Shown here: positions 36,701 through 59,649 of the stretch, piece by piece | Position numbering within the stretch: the stretch's first letter is position 1 | Layout of the letters: every line of letters starts with the position of its first letter | Source of the DNA: Zygnema cylindricum | Taxonomy: Eukaryota; Streptophyta; Zygnematophyceae; Zygnematales; Zygnemataceae | Direction: 5' to 3' | NCBI GenBank assembly: GCA_037447655.1 | Contig: JBBHKE010002706.1 | Location: forward strand, 126,001-186,000 | Length of the DNA stretch: 60,000 nucleotides | Position numbers and translations under genes: made by a program | The notes under the pieces: model-generated | Told to the model about the DNA's origin: nothing | Databases searched by the model: none | What the model saw: the letters and a program-made list of their open reading frames with translations, nothing else

Positions 36701-38251
36701 AAAGGTATCGTGATTCTTGATCGAGACAGTCCACACCTGAAGTCACTTAAAGCTTGATGTTTGCTTTTAAAATGTAAACAAATTACATAATCAAGCTTAA
36801 GTATGTCATTTTTCCAAAAAGATATGCATCACTGTTTTCAATTCCCTGTTTCTGTTTTTATGTTGCGTCTTTAGTTTCTTAAGGTAAAACGTATTTTCGC
36901 TCTGGATGATTTTACAGGAGCTTTTTTTTTATGCAGCATATGTTTGTTGAGGAGCTGATATAGAACTGTCATGATTCCCTTTCTCCATTACTCTGTATCT
37001 CTGTTTCATATTGCTTAAACATTGTCTTAAGATAAAAAATTATATTCATTCGGATTGTTTCTTGCCGAGGTTTTTTCCTACAGCATATGTTTCTCGAGGA
37101 GCTTGAGAGAACTGTCGCTCTTCTTGCCTTCGAAGACGGAGGCTCGAGTCCCGTGGGAGCTCTATTGGAGCCCGCCCAAAGACAAAAAACAGCCTCGGAG
37201 TTAAACGCAGCAATTCTTACTAGTCAAAGCCACGATAAAGGCAAGTTTTATAAGTTCCCTTCTTTCTATTCATTAAATGTAGTCAGGAGATGGTAAGTGA
37301 GTGGTATCAGAACCTTTTTACTTCCATCTTCAGAAGGTTAGGTCATTTTGGGAATCTTTGTATTGTTCGTTTAGCGACAATTTTCGTTTTGGTGAAAAAC
37401 AGCCTCTCGCAGTTAAATGCAACAATTCTTAGTAGTCGAAGGCCTGTAGTTTCTATTTTTCTATTCCTTACTGAACTTAAACTTTGAGGGAGGAGCGAGA
37501 GAGGAAGGAGGAAAGAGAAGAGAGGGAGGAAGGAAGAGGGGGGGGAGGGAGTCAGAGAGGGAGGAAGACATGGGAGGAAGGGAGGAAGTCAGAGAGGGAG
37601 GGAGAGACAGACGGAAGGAGTTAGAGGGGGAGGGAGTCACAGAGGGAGGGAGTCAAAGAGGAGGAGATAGTGCGTATCAGAAGCTTGTAACTTCCACTGT
37701 CGGAAGGTTAGGTTCGTGGGTTTTGCTTTATGAGCTTAAAAAATTTCGGTTGAGTGAATTGAACTGTCTTTTTTGATGAATGAAGGGCAGTTTGTTAACA
37801 ATATTTTTTTTAGGTTTTTTAGGGTTTTTTAGGAATGAAGGGATACTAAATGGAGTTTTTAGAAATTGGGGTTTTTACGAAGTCTTGAGGTACAAATTTT
37901 ATTCCGCGATAGGTTTCAAGATTCTCTTTGTTTTTCGTTTTGTTTGCTCCTTTTGTGTCCATTCATGTAAGGGAGCAAATATTTAGTTAAGTTTGTATTT
38001 TAGTGTTTCCTTTTGAATTGTTGAATTAATCCTTTCTGTCCTCTCCTTTCCTCTCCCTCCTCTCCTCTCCTCCCCTCCCCTCCCCTCCCCTCTCCTCTCT
38101 CTTCTCTCTCTGTTTTTTTTTCCCCTCAGAACCAAAGCTCCCCAATCTTCTAAAAATGCTCCTTTGGGCTCAGAGCCAATTGGACGACCGTCTTCTTTAC
38201 CCAAAAATCACAGATCTTGTGAATGCTTCTCTACAAGATCCGTCCCCATAA
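33705..38251 (+). CDS. GID8: GID8, LisH-CTLH subunit of the GID/CTLH ubiquitin ligase
   Basis: Five coding exons (33705-33849, 35787-35893, 36467-36598, 37084-37240, 38130-38251) give 220 residues, matching the usual 220-240. The order is a [20 protein letters not shown] head, LisH ([20 protein letters not shown], residues about 22-50), CTLH ([20 protein letters not shown] through [10 protein letters not shown], about 67-125) and CRA ([20 protein letters not shown] to the end). The protein bridges catalytic and substrate-receptor parts of the ligase in nucleus and cytosol. The first exon follows an acceptor at 33689, and AATKK is in frame before the chosen ATG, so a short 5' exon may supply a few more residues. 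Introns 1-3 are GT-AG. Intron 4 starts with GC (AAAG|GCAAGT). Confidence 0.95.
33880..34187. other. CT microsatellite running into an assembly gap
   Basis: From about 33880 to 34041 the sequence is (CT)n with CCCT interruptions. Bases 34042-34187 are 146 N. The true length of this intron segment is unknown. Confidence 0.98.
34725..35075. mobile_element. Two decayed TA-flanked MITEs in GID8 intron 1
   Basis: A right end (AATAACGATATACGGTGTA) at about 34868-34886 meets a left end (TACATTGTGAATCGCTATTA) sharing the same TA. The second element ends near AACAGTTCAGTGTAG at about 35072. Interior words (GGGGCACCGATATAG, ATTCTATTTCAGG) match other family members. Confidence 0.6.
36820..37130 (+). 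repeat. Tandem duplicate of intron 3 end and exon 4 start of GID8
   Basis: About 148 bp occurs twice. The upstream copy ends in ATGCAG (36941-36946 region), then CATATGTTTGTTGAGGAGCT, a close copy of the start of exon 4 (CATATGTTTCTCGAGGAGCT at 37084). The copy then meets an in-frame TAG and decays. The preceding intronic DNA (TCTTAAGGTAAAA versus TCTTAAGATAAAA) is duplicated as well. Confidence 0.85.
37262..37730 (+). repeat. Decayed duplicates of exon 4 end and flank in GID8 intron 4
   Basis: AAAACAGCCTCTCGCAGTTA followed by AATGCAACAATTCTTAGTAG (about 37398-37440) copies the end of exon 4 (37186-37230). The motif CTTCCATCTTCAGAAGGTTA (about 37321) recurs at about 37691. A polypurine tract (37482-37665) separates the copies. 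Confidence 0.85.
37482..37665. repeat. Polypurine tract in GID8 intron 4
   Basis: GGGAGGAAG-type A/G repeat on the coding strand. The same intron ends in a pure C/T tract of the opposite sense (about 38030-38120) just before the exon 5 acceptor. Confidence 0.9.
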
Positions 38252-40613
38252 TTACGTAAAAAGGAAAACAACAACGTAAAAAATTAGCTTTCGTTTGGAC
38301 TAAAAATTCTGGAGAAGTTTCGGAAAAATTGGATGGTTTTTTTACACGGAGGGCGAGTATTTTTATCCCTCGTTAAGCAATTTTAACATAACTATGGAGT
38401 ATCGAATTTGTGAAATTCAATAATGTACAGAGTCATTTTTCAGTTTTCAGTTTTTCATTTTTTCAGTTTAACTGAAAGTTTATGGGTTCACGACAGCGAG
38501 TGGGAGAGAGAGAAAAGGATTTTTTCTTTGTCCTTTTTTTTAAGAGGAGCTCTCATTGTAAATTGGATATGGTATAGAATTTTGGTTTAGTTTTCCGGTC
38601 AACAAAGGTTTTAGATGTGGTATCATACCATTACAATTTTAAAATTGTCAAACAGTAAAAAAAAATCATAATAGTTTTATTTCGAAACTTTTTGATTTTC
38701 TGGGATTTATCTTTTGTGGGATTCAGACTACCTCTGTTTTTTGTTGTTTTCTGGTGGTATAATTGGAAGCTGTGGTTAGTACGAAGATGAAAAAAAAAGA
38801 GGAAAAAAAATGAAAAGTAAGAGCTCTTGGAATGTGTTTGTTTTTTTTTTACATCTTGCATTAGATCTTGCTTTAGTGTCGACCAAGTTCTCGGATCTTT
38901 ACATAAGTAGTCCGAGTTATTTTGAAGCTCGTCTTAAAGGTCGTTGGTTCTTTAGATGAAATGAAGTTTTTTCCCTTTTTTTTTTGTTCGTATGTCTATT
39001 TCCTATGCATAGAAGATTTGCAGACTTGAAATCACGTTCTTTCGAGAAGAGAGGTCGGGGAAGTCCTCCAGCTTTGGTCTTTTACTTTCTTTTTTATAAA
39101 GTGAGGACTGCGTTCAGTGTTTATCTGCGGCTCAATGAAAAAAAGAGACCGAAGCGAGCCTTTCTTTTTTTTTTACAGCGAATGCAAGCTTCTATTGCTT
39201 CTCCGATTTGCTATGGCTGTCGAGGATCGTTGACATGTTTCGGAACTCCTTTAGGATGCTCCACCGGGTTTGAGGGATTTAAGGAGTTCCTTTTCGCAGT
39301 CCTTTGAGCTCTAGTGAGGTCCAGTTAGGTAGTTTTGGTTTCGGTAGGCTATGTTTTTGTTGTTTTCGTGCTTGTTGTTCCTTCTAACGTCTTTTGTTGA
39401 AAGTTTCTTTCATTTTGCTTTCCCTTTTGGTTGCTTCATGTGCATGCGGTTCTTCACTCTCGTCTTTGCATTTCAGTTTTTCTGTTTCGACTTTGCCTTC
39501 GTTTTTTTTTTCACATGCGTTCAGATGGATTCCCATCGCGTTTTCTGAATAGTGTCTTATTTCTTTTCTGTTTGGGGGATAGGTTCAGAGGGTTCCTTTA
39601 CAGAACCTAAAGTTTTCTGTATTTTTCCTTGTTAATTTTTGATTCTAAAGCCACACTTATGTACTGAGTCAGTTTACTCCCCTTGACATGTAACTCACTG
39701 ATCTCCGAAACTGACATATAAGCTTCTTTGCTTTTGCAAATGAAAACATTCTTTAGTTATCCCATCATCCCTTTTCTCAGTGTTCTATGTATTCAATATT
39801 TCGTGTAACAGGTAATGTAATAATGTTTTTACGAGCATGCCCTCAAGAAATTGTCCATGATGTAACTAGCTGAAAATGTTGTTCCAAAATAGGAAAACCG
39901 CCCATGGCTATTAGAGTAAACTATTTTTTGTGGTCTATGGCGTATCTTTATATGAACCATTCAATTTCCTTTACGTGGCAAACAACCGAAAGCTAACTCC
40001 TTTTCAAAAGTGATGCCATGATTCGGGTTGGAAAACCGTGTGACGAAGAGAATTACCCCAACTGCCCGAAAAACATTAAGTGGGCATAGCAACAAAATAA
40101 CAACATAAAATAAAACATATACAAAAACACATACGCCTATAGTACATGACCTCATTATTTCTTGCATATATTGTCTATTCTCTGTCTATTTTACTTTCAG
40201 ATCCCACCATCTGCGGGCCATTTGAGGTTTTCCACAGACATGAAATTGGGTTAGCGTTTCAATCAGCGCCCTCCGGATGGTTAAAATGTCCGAAAACAAT
40301 CGGAAACGCTATATGTAGTTACCCATACTGTATGCGTACCCATATCGGTATTCCATCTAGTACGCATAGTGTGGTGTCACATCACACGTTCCTAATTGTT
40401 TTCGCACATTCGAAATATATCATGAAAATAAATTTTAAACAAATTTTTTAAAAGCTTTTGAAAAGAACCAAAAAGAAGCATTCATTGTCTTCCATTATTA
40501 AACATTTGCATCTTGCCCAAGCTTCGTAAGAAGACAAAAGTCTCCCTAGAGCTTTTTATCATAGCATTTCAAACTTTGAATGTTACAAAAAAACCAAAAC
40601 GGTCCCCACCACA
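38252..40613. other. Intergenic stretch between GID8 and RRP6 3' ends
   Basis: The two genes converge here, so both 3' UTRs are expected. T-rich, with a few unremarkable open frames (for example 38984-39307 and 40146-40451) that show no domain. No gene is called. Confidence 0.55.
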
Positions 40614-52593
<11,980 letters not shown>

Positions 52594-52696
52594 TCTGCAG
52601 GGGCTGCCTTGGCGGCAGCGGGAGAAAGTGGACCAGCGGAGGCGTTGCTCGAGGAATTACAGTGAAGAAGAGTGCAGCAAGCAGACTACAGTATAG

Positions 52697-53239
52697 TACA
52701 CCGCCAATCGTTATTAGCGTTGTGTACGCTAATTCCGTCCCGCTTTTTTTTTTTTTTATTCTCCATTAGTGTAGTTCATTCTATTTTTTTCTTTATTCTA
52801 TTTAGGGTTATTTTCAGTACGTTGTCTCTTAAATAGAGTGGTGTACGGTCATTGTCAGACCGTACATACATGTACTTTTTAAGTTAAAAAGTACAATAAA
52901 TTAGTTTTAGTAACCACGGACGCATGAGAATGTGCGTTCTAAAAAGGAAAAAAAACCAGGTCGTAAAAAATCCCGCTCGCACATATTCGTCCGACAGCCG
53001 CGTTTCGACCGTGTGAATGTACGATTTGTGAACGATTTGTCAGATTTTGTACGAAGACCTATATTAGTGTAAGCATGTTTGCGACCGACATTTTTTTTTT
53101 CAAAGATCCATATTACCATAACCAAACAATTAGAATGAATGCTTTTTTCCAAAATTTTCAAATTCTTAAATAGCGTACACCACGGTAATTATTTTTATAC
53201 GCTAAAAAAACTTACTCGCTAATAACGATTGGGGGTGTA
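52697..53239. mobile_element. TA-flanked MITE, long type, copy C
   Basis: 543 bp including flanking TA. Ends TACACCGCCAATCGTTATTA and TAACGATTGGGGGTGTA. It matches, in reverse orientation, the element at 56356-57408 once the insertion in that copy is removed. It starts 104 bp upstream of the RRP6 start codon. Confidence 0.9.
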
Positions 53240-53242
53240 CAG

Positions 53243-53444
53243 TACACCGCCAATCGCTATTAGAGTATATAACGCTAATACGGTGCCCCTAAATTTTGAC
53301 CCCAAAACCTGAAATAGAATTAATAACGCTATTTAAGGATGTGGACCATAATCTGCCACGTCTCAGGCACTACATAAGAATCAATAACGCTAATTATTTT
53401 TTGACGCTATTTAATCCTTGACTCTAATAGCGATTGGCGGTGTA
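53243..53444. mobile_element. TA-flanked MITE, short type, copy B
   Basis: Near-identical to copy A at 22944-23144. Three bases (CAG) separate its TA from the right TA of copy C. Confidence 0.95.
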
Positions 53445-53452
53445 CTGTACAG

Positions 53453-53993
53453 TACACCGCGCATCGTTATTAGTGTCAAAGTTTAAATAGTGTGGAAGTA
53501 AATATACCGTCATTGACGCTAATTAAGATTTTTTTTTTTTTTTTAAAAGGTGTATTCTAATTTCGGCGTTTATGCTAATTTGGGAACAGCAAAAATGGAA
53601 TATTCGCTGTACGATTATATACATTAATATATGTATCCGGACAAAATATTAGAAATCGTACGCCGTCGTGAAATTTAAATATCCGTACATGTAAGACTAA
53701 TTTACGTGCCATAACAATCCCGTTTTTTTAGCGCACGATCCTATGCGTGCGCGTCTGATTTAACTCATTTTTTGTAAAATTTTCACTTGAAAAGGTACAT
53801 TTATGTACGGTCTGACATCGACCGTACACCACACTATTTAGATATTATTGTAATTCGTCCTTTACGCTATTTTGTACGGTACCTTAATTAACGTCAAGGA
53901 AAAATTAGAATCATGTATCTTATTTGAGGAAAAAAATCAAAATTTCAAGAACCCAAATTAGTGTCGTTGACACTAATAACGATGCGCGGTGTA
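53453..53993. mobile_element. TA-flanked MITE, long type, copy D
   Basis: Perfect ends TACACCGCGCATCGTTATTA and TAATAACGATGCGCGGTGTA. The interior is related to copy C (CGTGTACGGTC-type words and a TTTTCACTTGAAAAGGTAC stretch). It follows copy B after eight bases. Confidence 0.9.
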
Positions 53994-54067
53994 CTTACCT
54001 GAATCTTGCGTTTTCCGGGCTCTGTGAATCTGGTACCTCGTTCATAGCACATACTTCACATCATACT

Positions 54068-54899
54068 ATAGTTCAAAAGTAGGTGACCGTACGCCCATAC
54101 AATATGCCTATTGTACACAAAACATACAATATGCCCTTAAGACCCATATTGTATTGGCTCCAAAATGAAATAAAATAGGAACAAGGTTGAGTTGCACATC
54201 GTTCGATAGAGAATTAAACGACATGTCTAAATTTTGAAAAAAAATCGGACAAAAAAAAATATTTCTGTGAGTTTTGAGAGACTTTTTATTTAAACCGTCA
54301 GATTCGGACGATCGGACGGTCGCTGATCAAAGTAGGCGATTTAAAAAGATCACATGAAAGCCCATAACACAACTTACGAAAGGACGACCTGTCATATTAG
54401 CGTCTGCAATTTTGAGGGCCACACTAAATAAAGCCTCAAATTGGCCAACCGGGCAGTATGGGACGATAAAAAAAAAAAAAATACCACACTGCCAAAAAAA
54501 TTACCAAAACCTACGGACCAACCCCGTTGGTGGCTGCAAAACAACTTTCCGAAAAAGCTATGAACTGTCCGTACTCTCTCTCGTCGCACTCTCACCGCTC
54601 TCCACCGCGCTCATTTTAACTCCATCGCAATTATTTCGAAATTTTGTTTGGTTGCCCGTCCACGTTTTTTTTTTTCCGGTTTTTTTTCCCACGGAATGTC
54701 ATCCTACGCCGTGTCAGTTCGCTAAAAAAAAATCGTCCGACGGCGTGCGCTGAACTTTGATCTTACGTCAGATTCGGACGTTCGTACAGGAGTGTGCACG
54801 ACGCACACACATACAGTATGCCTATGTTGCGCGAGTTTTGTGCAAAGTTTTGTGCGCCTACCAAAGGCCTACCATAAAAAAACCTACTTTTGAACTATG
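54068..54899. mobile_element. Inverted-repeat element with GTTCAAAAGTAGG ends, copy 1
   Basis: The left end TATAGTTCAAAAGTAGGT and the right end ACCTACTTTTGAACTATG are inverted repeats. The left 320 bp is repeated in the next copy. No coding sequence is recognised, and a target duplication is not clear. Confidence 0.75.
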
Positions 54900-54901
54900 A
54901 T

Positions 54902-55358
54902 CATAGTTCAAAAGTAGGTGAAAGTACACCCATACAATATGCCTATTGTACTCAAAAAATACAATATACCCTTAAGACCCATATTGTATTGGCCGCAAAA
55001 TGAAATAAAATAGTAACAGGGTTGAGTTGCACATGGATCGATAGAGAATTAAACGTCATGTCTAAATTTGAAAAAAAAAACGGACAAAAAAATCTTTTTC
55101 TGTGAGTTTTGAGCGACTTTTTATTTAAATCGTCAGATTCGGACGATCGGACGGTCGCTGATCAAAGTAGCGATCTAAAAAGATCACATGAAAAGCCTAT
55201 AACACAACTTACGATAGGACTATCGTCATATTTGGACGATCGGACGGTCGCTGAACAAAGTAGCGAATTAAGACGATCACATGAAAAGCCCATAACACAA
55301 CTTACGATGAAGGCGCCGACAATAGATCTACAATAGAAATGCCTACTTTTTAACTATG
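54902..55358. mobile_element. Inverted-repeat element with GTTCAAAAGTAGG ends, copy 2
   Basis: It begins with CATAGTTCAAAAGTAGGT directly at the end of copy 1, so the junction is a long palindrome. It ends CCTACTTTTTAACTATG. It carries an internal duplication of about 95 bp (ATCGGACGGTCGCTGA occurs at about 55146 and 55240). Confidence 0.75.
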
Positions 55359-55437
55359 CTTCACGTGACTCATAGTCACATAGTGCATACTCATAGAGTT
55401 CCCGCGCGGGAAGTTTAAAGCTTCACAAAGTACGTAG

Positions 55438-56352
55438 TACACCGTGAATCGTTATTAGACTAAAGAAGTTATTAGTGTCAAAAATTAATTAGTGTCATTG
55501 ATGCTAATTTAGTGTCGGAGACATGGCAGATTATGGTCCAAAAGGTATCAATGTCAAAAAATTTGGGCCCCGATATAGAGTACATAAGGGTGGCGTTCCA
55601 TCAAACGAAAAGTGAGGTTCTTTACAGAAATCAGGGCCTCTCCGTACTACGCTGTACCTACTAATTTGTTTTTATACGCGAACAACGTTACAGAGAATCT
55701 TGCCAATATTCTCCAAAGGTTTGGGAGAAAAGAATGACAGTTGGATATATTTTCGCGAAGCATTCGCTTCCAAATTGTCTGTAAATGGTGATGTACCTCG
55801 AGGAGGTACATCACCATTTACAGAAAAAATTGAGCCACGACACGTTGGATAATGAATGTACGTGTCAAGACGACAACCAACCGAAATCGAAATATTTCGC
55901 ACATGATATATGCATTCAGAAATTCAACGTAAATCACGAAAGTGATCTCGTAACGAACTTTCGTTGCATTTTTTTTGTTACCGGCCATTCTTCACACTAT
56001 TTGTGGAAACGCTCATTCGTCACGCGAAAAAGCAGAATCCCTAAAAATAATGAATTGGCGTCTGACAAGCATTTGCAAAGATTACAAAATTTGTGTGGTA
56101 CGATACCCTGGTCCACACGTACATGGTAAGCAAAGGACGACTTCGAGTTGAATTTGGTTGGTGTAAAAAATATTTGACAATTTTCAAATACGATCTTATG
56201 TTACGTAGTACCACTCTTATTTGTACACGTGGATTACAGACTCTGCCCGATAGTACACTGATCAAAATGTAGCACTCTGTAATGTTGACCGTACGTTTAC
56301 AGAATTTCTTGATGGAACGCCACCCTAAGTCTAATAACGATTAAAGGTGTAA
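55438..56352. mobile_element. TA-flanked MITE interrupted by a Harbinger-like MITE
   Basis: The left end TACACCGTGAATCGTTATTA (55438) and the right end TAATAACGATTAAAGGTGTA (to 56352) belong to one element. Its middle is split by the element at 55588-56325, so it is the older of the two. Confidence 0.85.
55585..56328. mobile_element. Harbinger/Tourist-like MITE, copy 2
   Basis: The element spans 55588-56325 with ends GGGTGGCGTTCCATCA and TGATGGAACGCCACCC, flanked by TAA (55585-55587, 56326-56328). It contains a perfect hairpin at 55779-55823 with 21-bp arms (CTGTAAATGGTGATGTACCTC) and a 3-base loop. No transposase. Confidence 0.9.
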
Positions 56353-56355
56353 TGT

Positions 56356-57408
56356 ACACCGCCAATCGCTATTAGCGTACAGGTTTCTTTAGCGTATAGG
56401 AATAATTACAGTGATTTACCCTAAATTAGGAATTTGAAAATTTTCAAAAAAAACATACATTAATGCTAATTTGGGTCTTTGAAAAAAAAATATGTCGGTT
56501 GAAACATGCTTACACTACACCGCGAATCGTAATTAGAGTAAATTACTCTAATTCGGTCGCTCAAAATTTCAACCCTATCACATGAAATAGAGTAAATAAT
56601 TATATTTTTTTCATTATTCAATTTAAGTTAAAGTTTAATTAGCGTTTTTAATTCTAATAGAGGTTCGTTTTAAATAGTGTGGAGTACGGACGACCTAAGA
56701 CCGTGTAAAATTGTACTTTATTAAGCAAAAAAGTACAAATAATGATTTAATACAGGTCGTTATCATGTAACTGCGTTTTAACAAACCGCGTAGTGCAAAC
56801 GTCATAGTGACGATAAACTGTACGTTTTGCCAAATTCTGTACAAATACCTTATTTACAGTAAAGGATATTAGCGTGCCAAATTAGAGTACTTAAATAAAT
56901 TAGAGTAAACTTCATAGTTGAAACAGCTATATCACACAAATTAGCGTTCATTGCTCTAATTTATTTTTTAAGTTTTTTTACGCTAATTTTTTTATTACTC
57001 TAATTACGATTCGCGGTGTAGTATAGGTACTTGTACAAAATCTGACAAATCTTACATAAATCATACGTTAACACAGTCAAAACGTGGTTGTTGGACGAAT
57101 ATGTGCGAGCTTGATTTTGACAACCCGATTTCATCCCCTTTTAATAGCGCATATTCTCATGCGTCCGCGGTTACTAAAACTCATTAATTATACATTTTCA
57201 CTTAAAAAGGTACGATTTTGTACGGTCTGAACTTGATCATACACCACACTATATAAAAGACAACGTATTTTCATCTTGTACAGTACTTGGAAAAAAAGCC
57301 CAAATGGGGTAAAGAAAAAAACAGAATAAGTTATGGTATTTGAGAATTTGAGAAAAAAAAAGCGGGACAGAATTAGTATACATTACGCTAATAGCGATTG
57401 GCGGTGTA
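56356..57408. mobile_element. TA-flanked MITE, long type, copy E (interrupted)
   Basis: Ends TACACCGCCAATCGCTATTA and TAATAGCGATTGGCGGTGTA. Without the inserted element (56518-57020) it is about 550 bp and corresponds to copy C in reverse orientation. Confidence 0.9.
56516..57020. mobile_element. TA-flanked MITE, copy F, nested in copy E
   Basis: Ends TACACCGCGAATCGTAATTA and TAATTACGATTCGCGGTGTA. Copy C has the undisturbed site CTTACACTAATATAGG where copy E has CTTACAC-TA-element-TA-GTATAGG, which shows the TA target duplication directly. Confidence 0.95.
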
Positions 57409-59649
57409 GTATATAAAATTACTATGAAATTCTAGTAAACACAATTGGTGTACAGAAGTCGTATGCCTACATATAATGGTGTGCCGAATCGGCATTTGGA
57501 ACTTCGAAGGTAGACGTAGAACATAAAGTGCGACAAAGGTCACAAAATTTGTAGACTTTTCGCACGAACGTAGGAAACGAAAGCATTACATAAATTTAGA
57601 ATTGTCCTTAGTAGGTCTAAACGCTTGTGCTTTAATGGAGCGATTAGTATCCATCACAATTTTTGCAATAAAGACTACTTATCATTAGCATCGCATAGAA
57701 TGGGCACAAGAGTATTCCATAAGTAATGCGTCAAATCGCATGCTTATTTGTATTATTTTGTATTAGGTAAAAACTTATCACGATAAATTTAATATTTGAT
57801 TTATCAAATATCGAACAGTCACATGGGCTCGATATATCCCTCCGTGATCAACAAAAATTATCGCGATGTATTTGGTGGAAGGTGGATTTCCGTACACAAA
57901 TTTGGTACGAAAATATTATACGGTAAATAGAACGGAAGATCCTCTCCCCGCGGTTGGGGGCAAGCCAAGGGGGGGGAGGGGGGAGGGGGGTCGCTATTGA
58001 GTTTTTTTGTGAAGTCCAACGTCGCTTCGAAGATTCTCGGTGATAATTTATTGGCATACCAATGACGATGTATCAACAAGATATCGCGATATTAAGATTC
58101 TCGATAGATCGAGACGATATATTCATTATCGAGAATCCCAAATTAGATACATATTGAATATCGACAAAAAGCCCCTCGATAAACAAAACTATTTATTTGT
58201 AACTAATGGTTGTGAAGTGGCAATGTCAGTTTTAAATTTCCGATTTGAATAATAACTTTGTAACGTTGAGTGGGGGGGGGAGATTTCAACTTAATATGTT
58301 GATACTTGGACGGTCTTTTTGTGTCTTTGTGAATGTGAAACTGTGTGAGTGGATTGTATTGAGTTTATTGAGAGACGCAACTTGCTCGTTACCAATAGGG
58401 GAAAAGGGGGGGGGGCGAGGGGGAGAGATCGAACGAAAGAATAGTGAAAAAATGGAGGGAGAAAAGTGGAAGGAAGTTTTCCTCTTTAGCTCTCCATCCT
58501 AGCCATAATGGAGAGCTTTGGTGAGAGAGAGAAATCAACTTTCTTTTATTAATCCCCTCCCTCACTCACTTTCCGTCTATTGTTTTGAAAAGTTTGTCTC
58601 ATGCGTACGCGACATTTCGTGCGCTTGCGACAATTCGTGCGTAATGTGATTTAATGTGGAAGTTCGAATGGATTCACGGATTAGGGGAGCAAACATACGA
58701 ATAAAACTAAAGTGACGTAAGAGACTCAGTGAGTGGCGTGAATAAGCATTGAGAAATGGACGGCGGATCGCGAAGCGATCCGATGTGAAATGAACGAAAA
58801 GTTGAAATATACGCCGCCGGTACGGCGCAACTGCAATGCATACAAGACAACGCAGCTGCGGTTATTTTGAATATGATCAGTACGAACAACGCAACTGACG
58901 CAACTGATGATAATATGAATATGATCAGGTATGGGACAACGCAACTGCGATTGGTATGAATCAAGTCGGCGGACGAAGATTCATAATAACATCTAAAGTA
59001 ACTAAGCAAGTTGACGCCTAGTATGCAAATTTTGTGGAAGTGTCGGTGTAAATATTCTGTACAACAAAGGTTTGTCTTTTTGCTAATTAGTTTATTAGTG
59101 TAGACTTGTTCATTTTGACATACCTCGAATTATTCAGGTATAATCACAATAGTTAGATGGTAAATACCATACGGCTGGTGTGCCTCCGTACATTCAGTAG
59201 TGAACTCTTTGAGTTTAACTTGTAGGACTTAGATTATTTTGAGTATCACATCTAAGTTTATCAAAGACATGACAAAATGTTTTTATGCAACTTTGACCTG
59301 TTAGTGTGATCACTCTGATTGATGTTTTGATGTGAAACTTTGTGGATGTATTTAATGATCTATAAACTATATGTGTGTGAATTTTTAGTGTGATCTGGTG
59401 TTTCTGTAGAATTTTGTGAGAAGTCTACCTGGTTAGATTGAGAAGTTGTCAACTGCTTTTGGGAAAATCTGGAGCTTATATCTTCTAGATTCCTCAGCGG
59501 ATTTAGCTGTAACTTTGGGAGTTTATAGTGTGTATGGTATACTAAACATTGGTGCAGTTTGAAGTGATTTTGTTTATTGTGGAGTAATATGTGCTATCTA
59601 AAACACAACTGGTTTTGGGGGTAGTCTGTGGTGCTTCTGAGAGTAATCC
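57409..59649. other. Non-coding stretch before the copia element
   Basis: No gene is visible. A G/A-rich patch lies at 58405-58460, and a degenerate tandem repeat of about 50 bp (GACAACGCAACTGC, ATATGATCAG words) at 58828-58965. The last several hundred bases probably contain the LTR and primer-binding region of the copia element. An LTR end near 59548 (CTAAACA followed by TTGGTGCAG) is possible but not proven. Confidence 0.5.

Noticed and set aside
38984-39307. 107-codon plus-strand frame downstream of GID8
   Set aside because: No domain, located in the expected 3' flank, composition not convincing.
40146-40451. Plus-strand frame with several Cys and His, considered as a zinc-finger fragment
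   Set aside because: No regular spacing of Cys/His and no splice or homology support.
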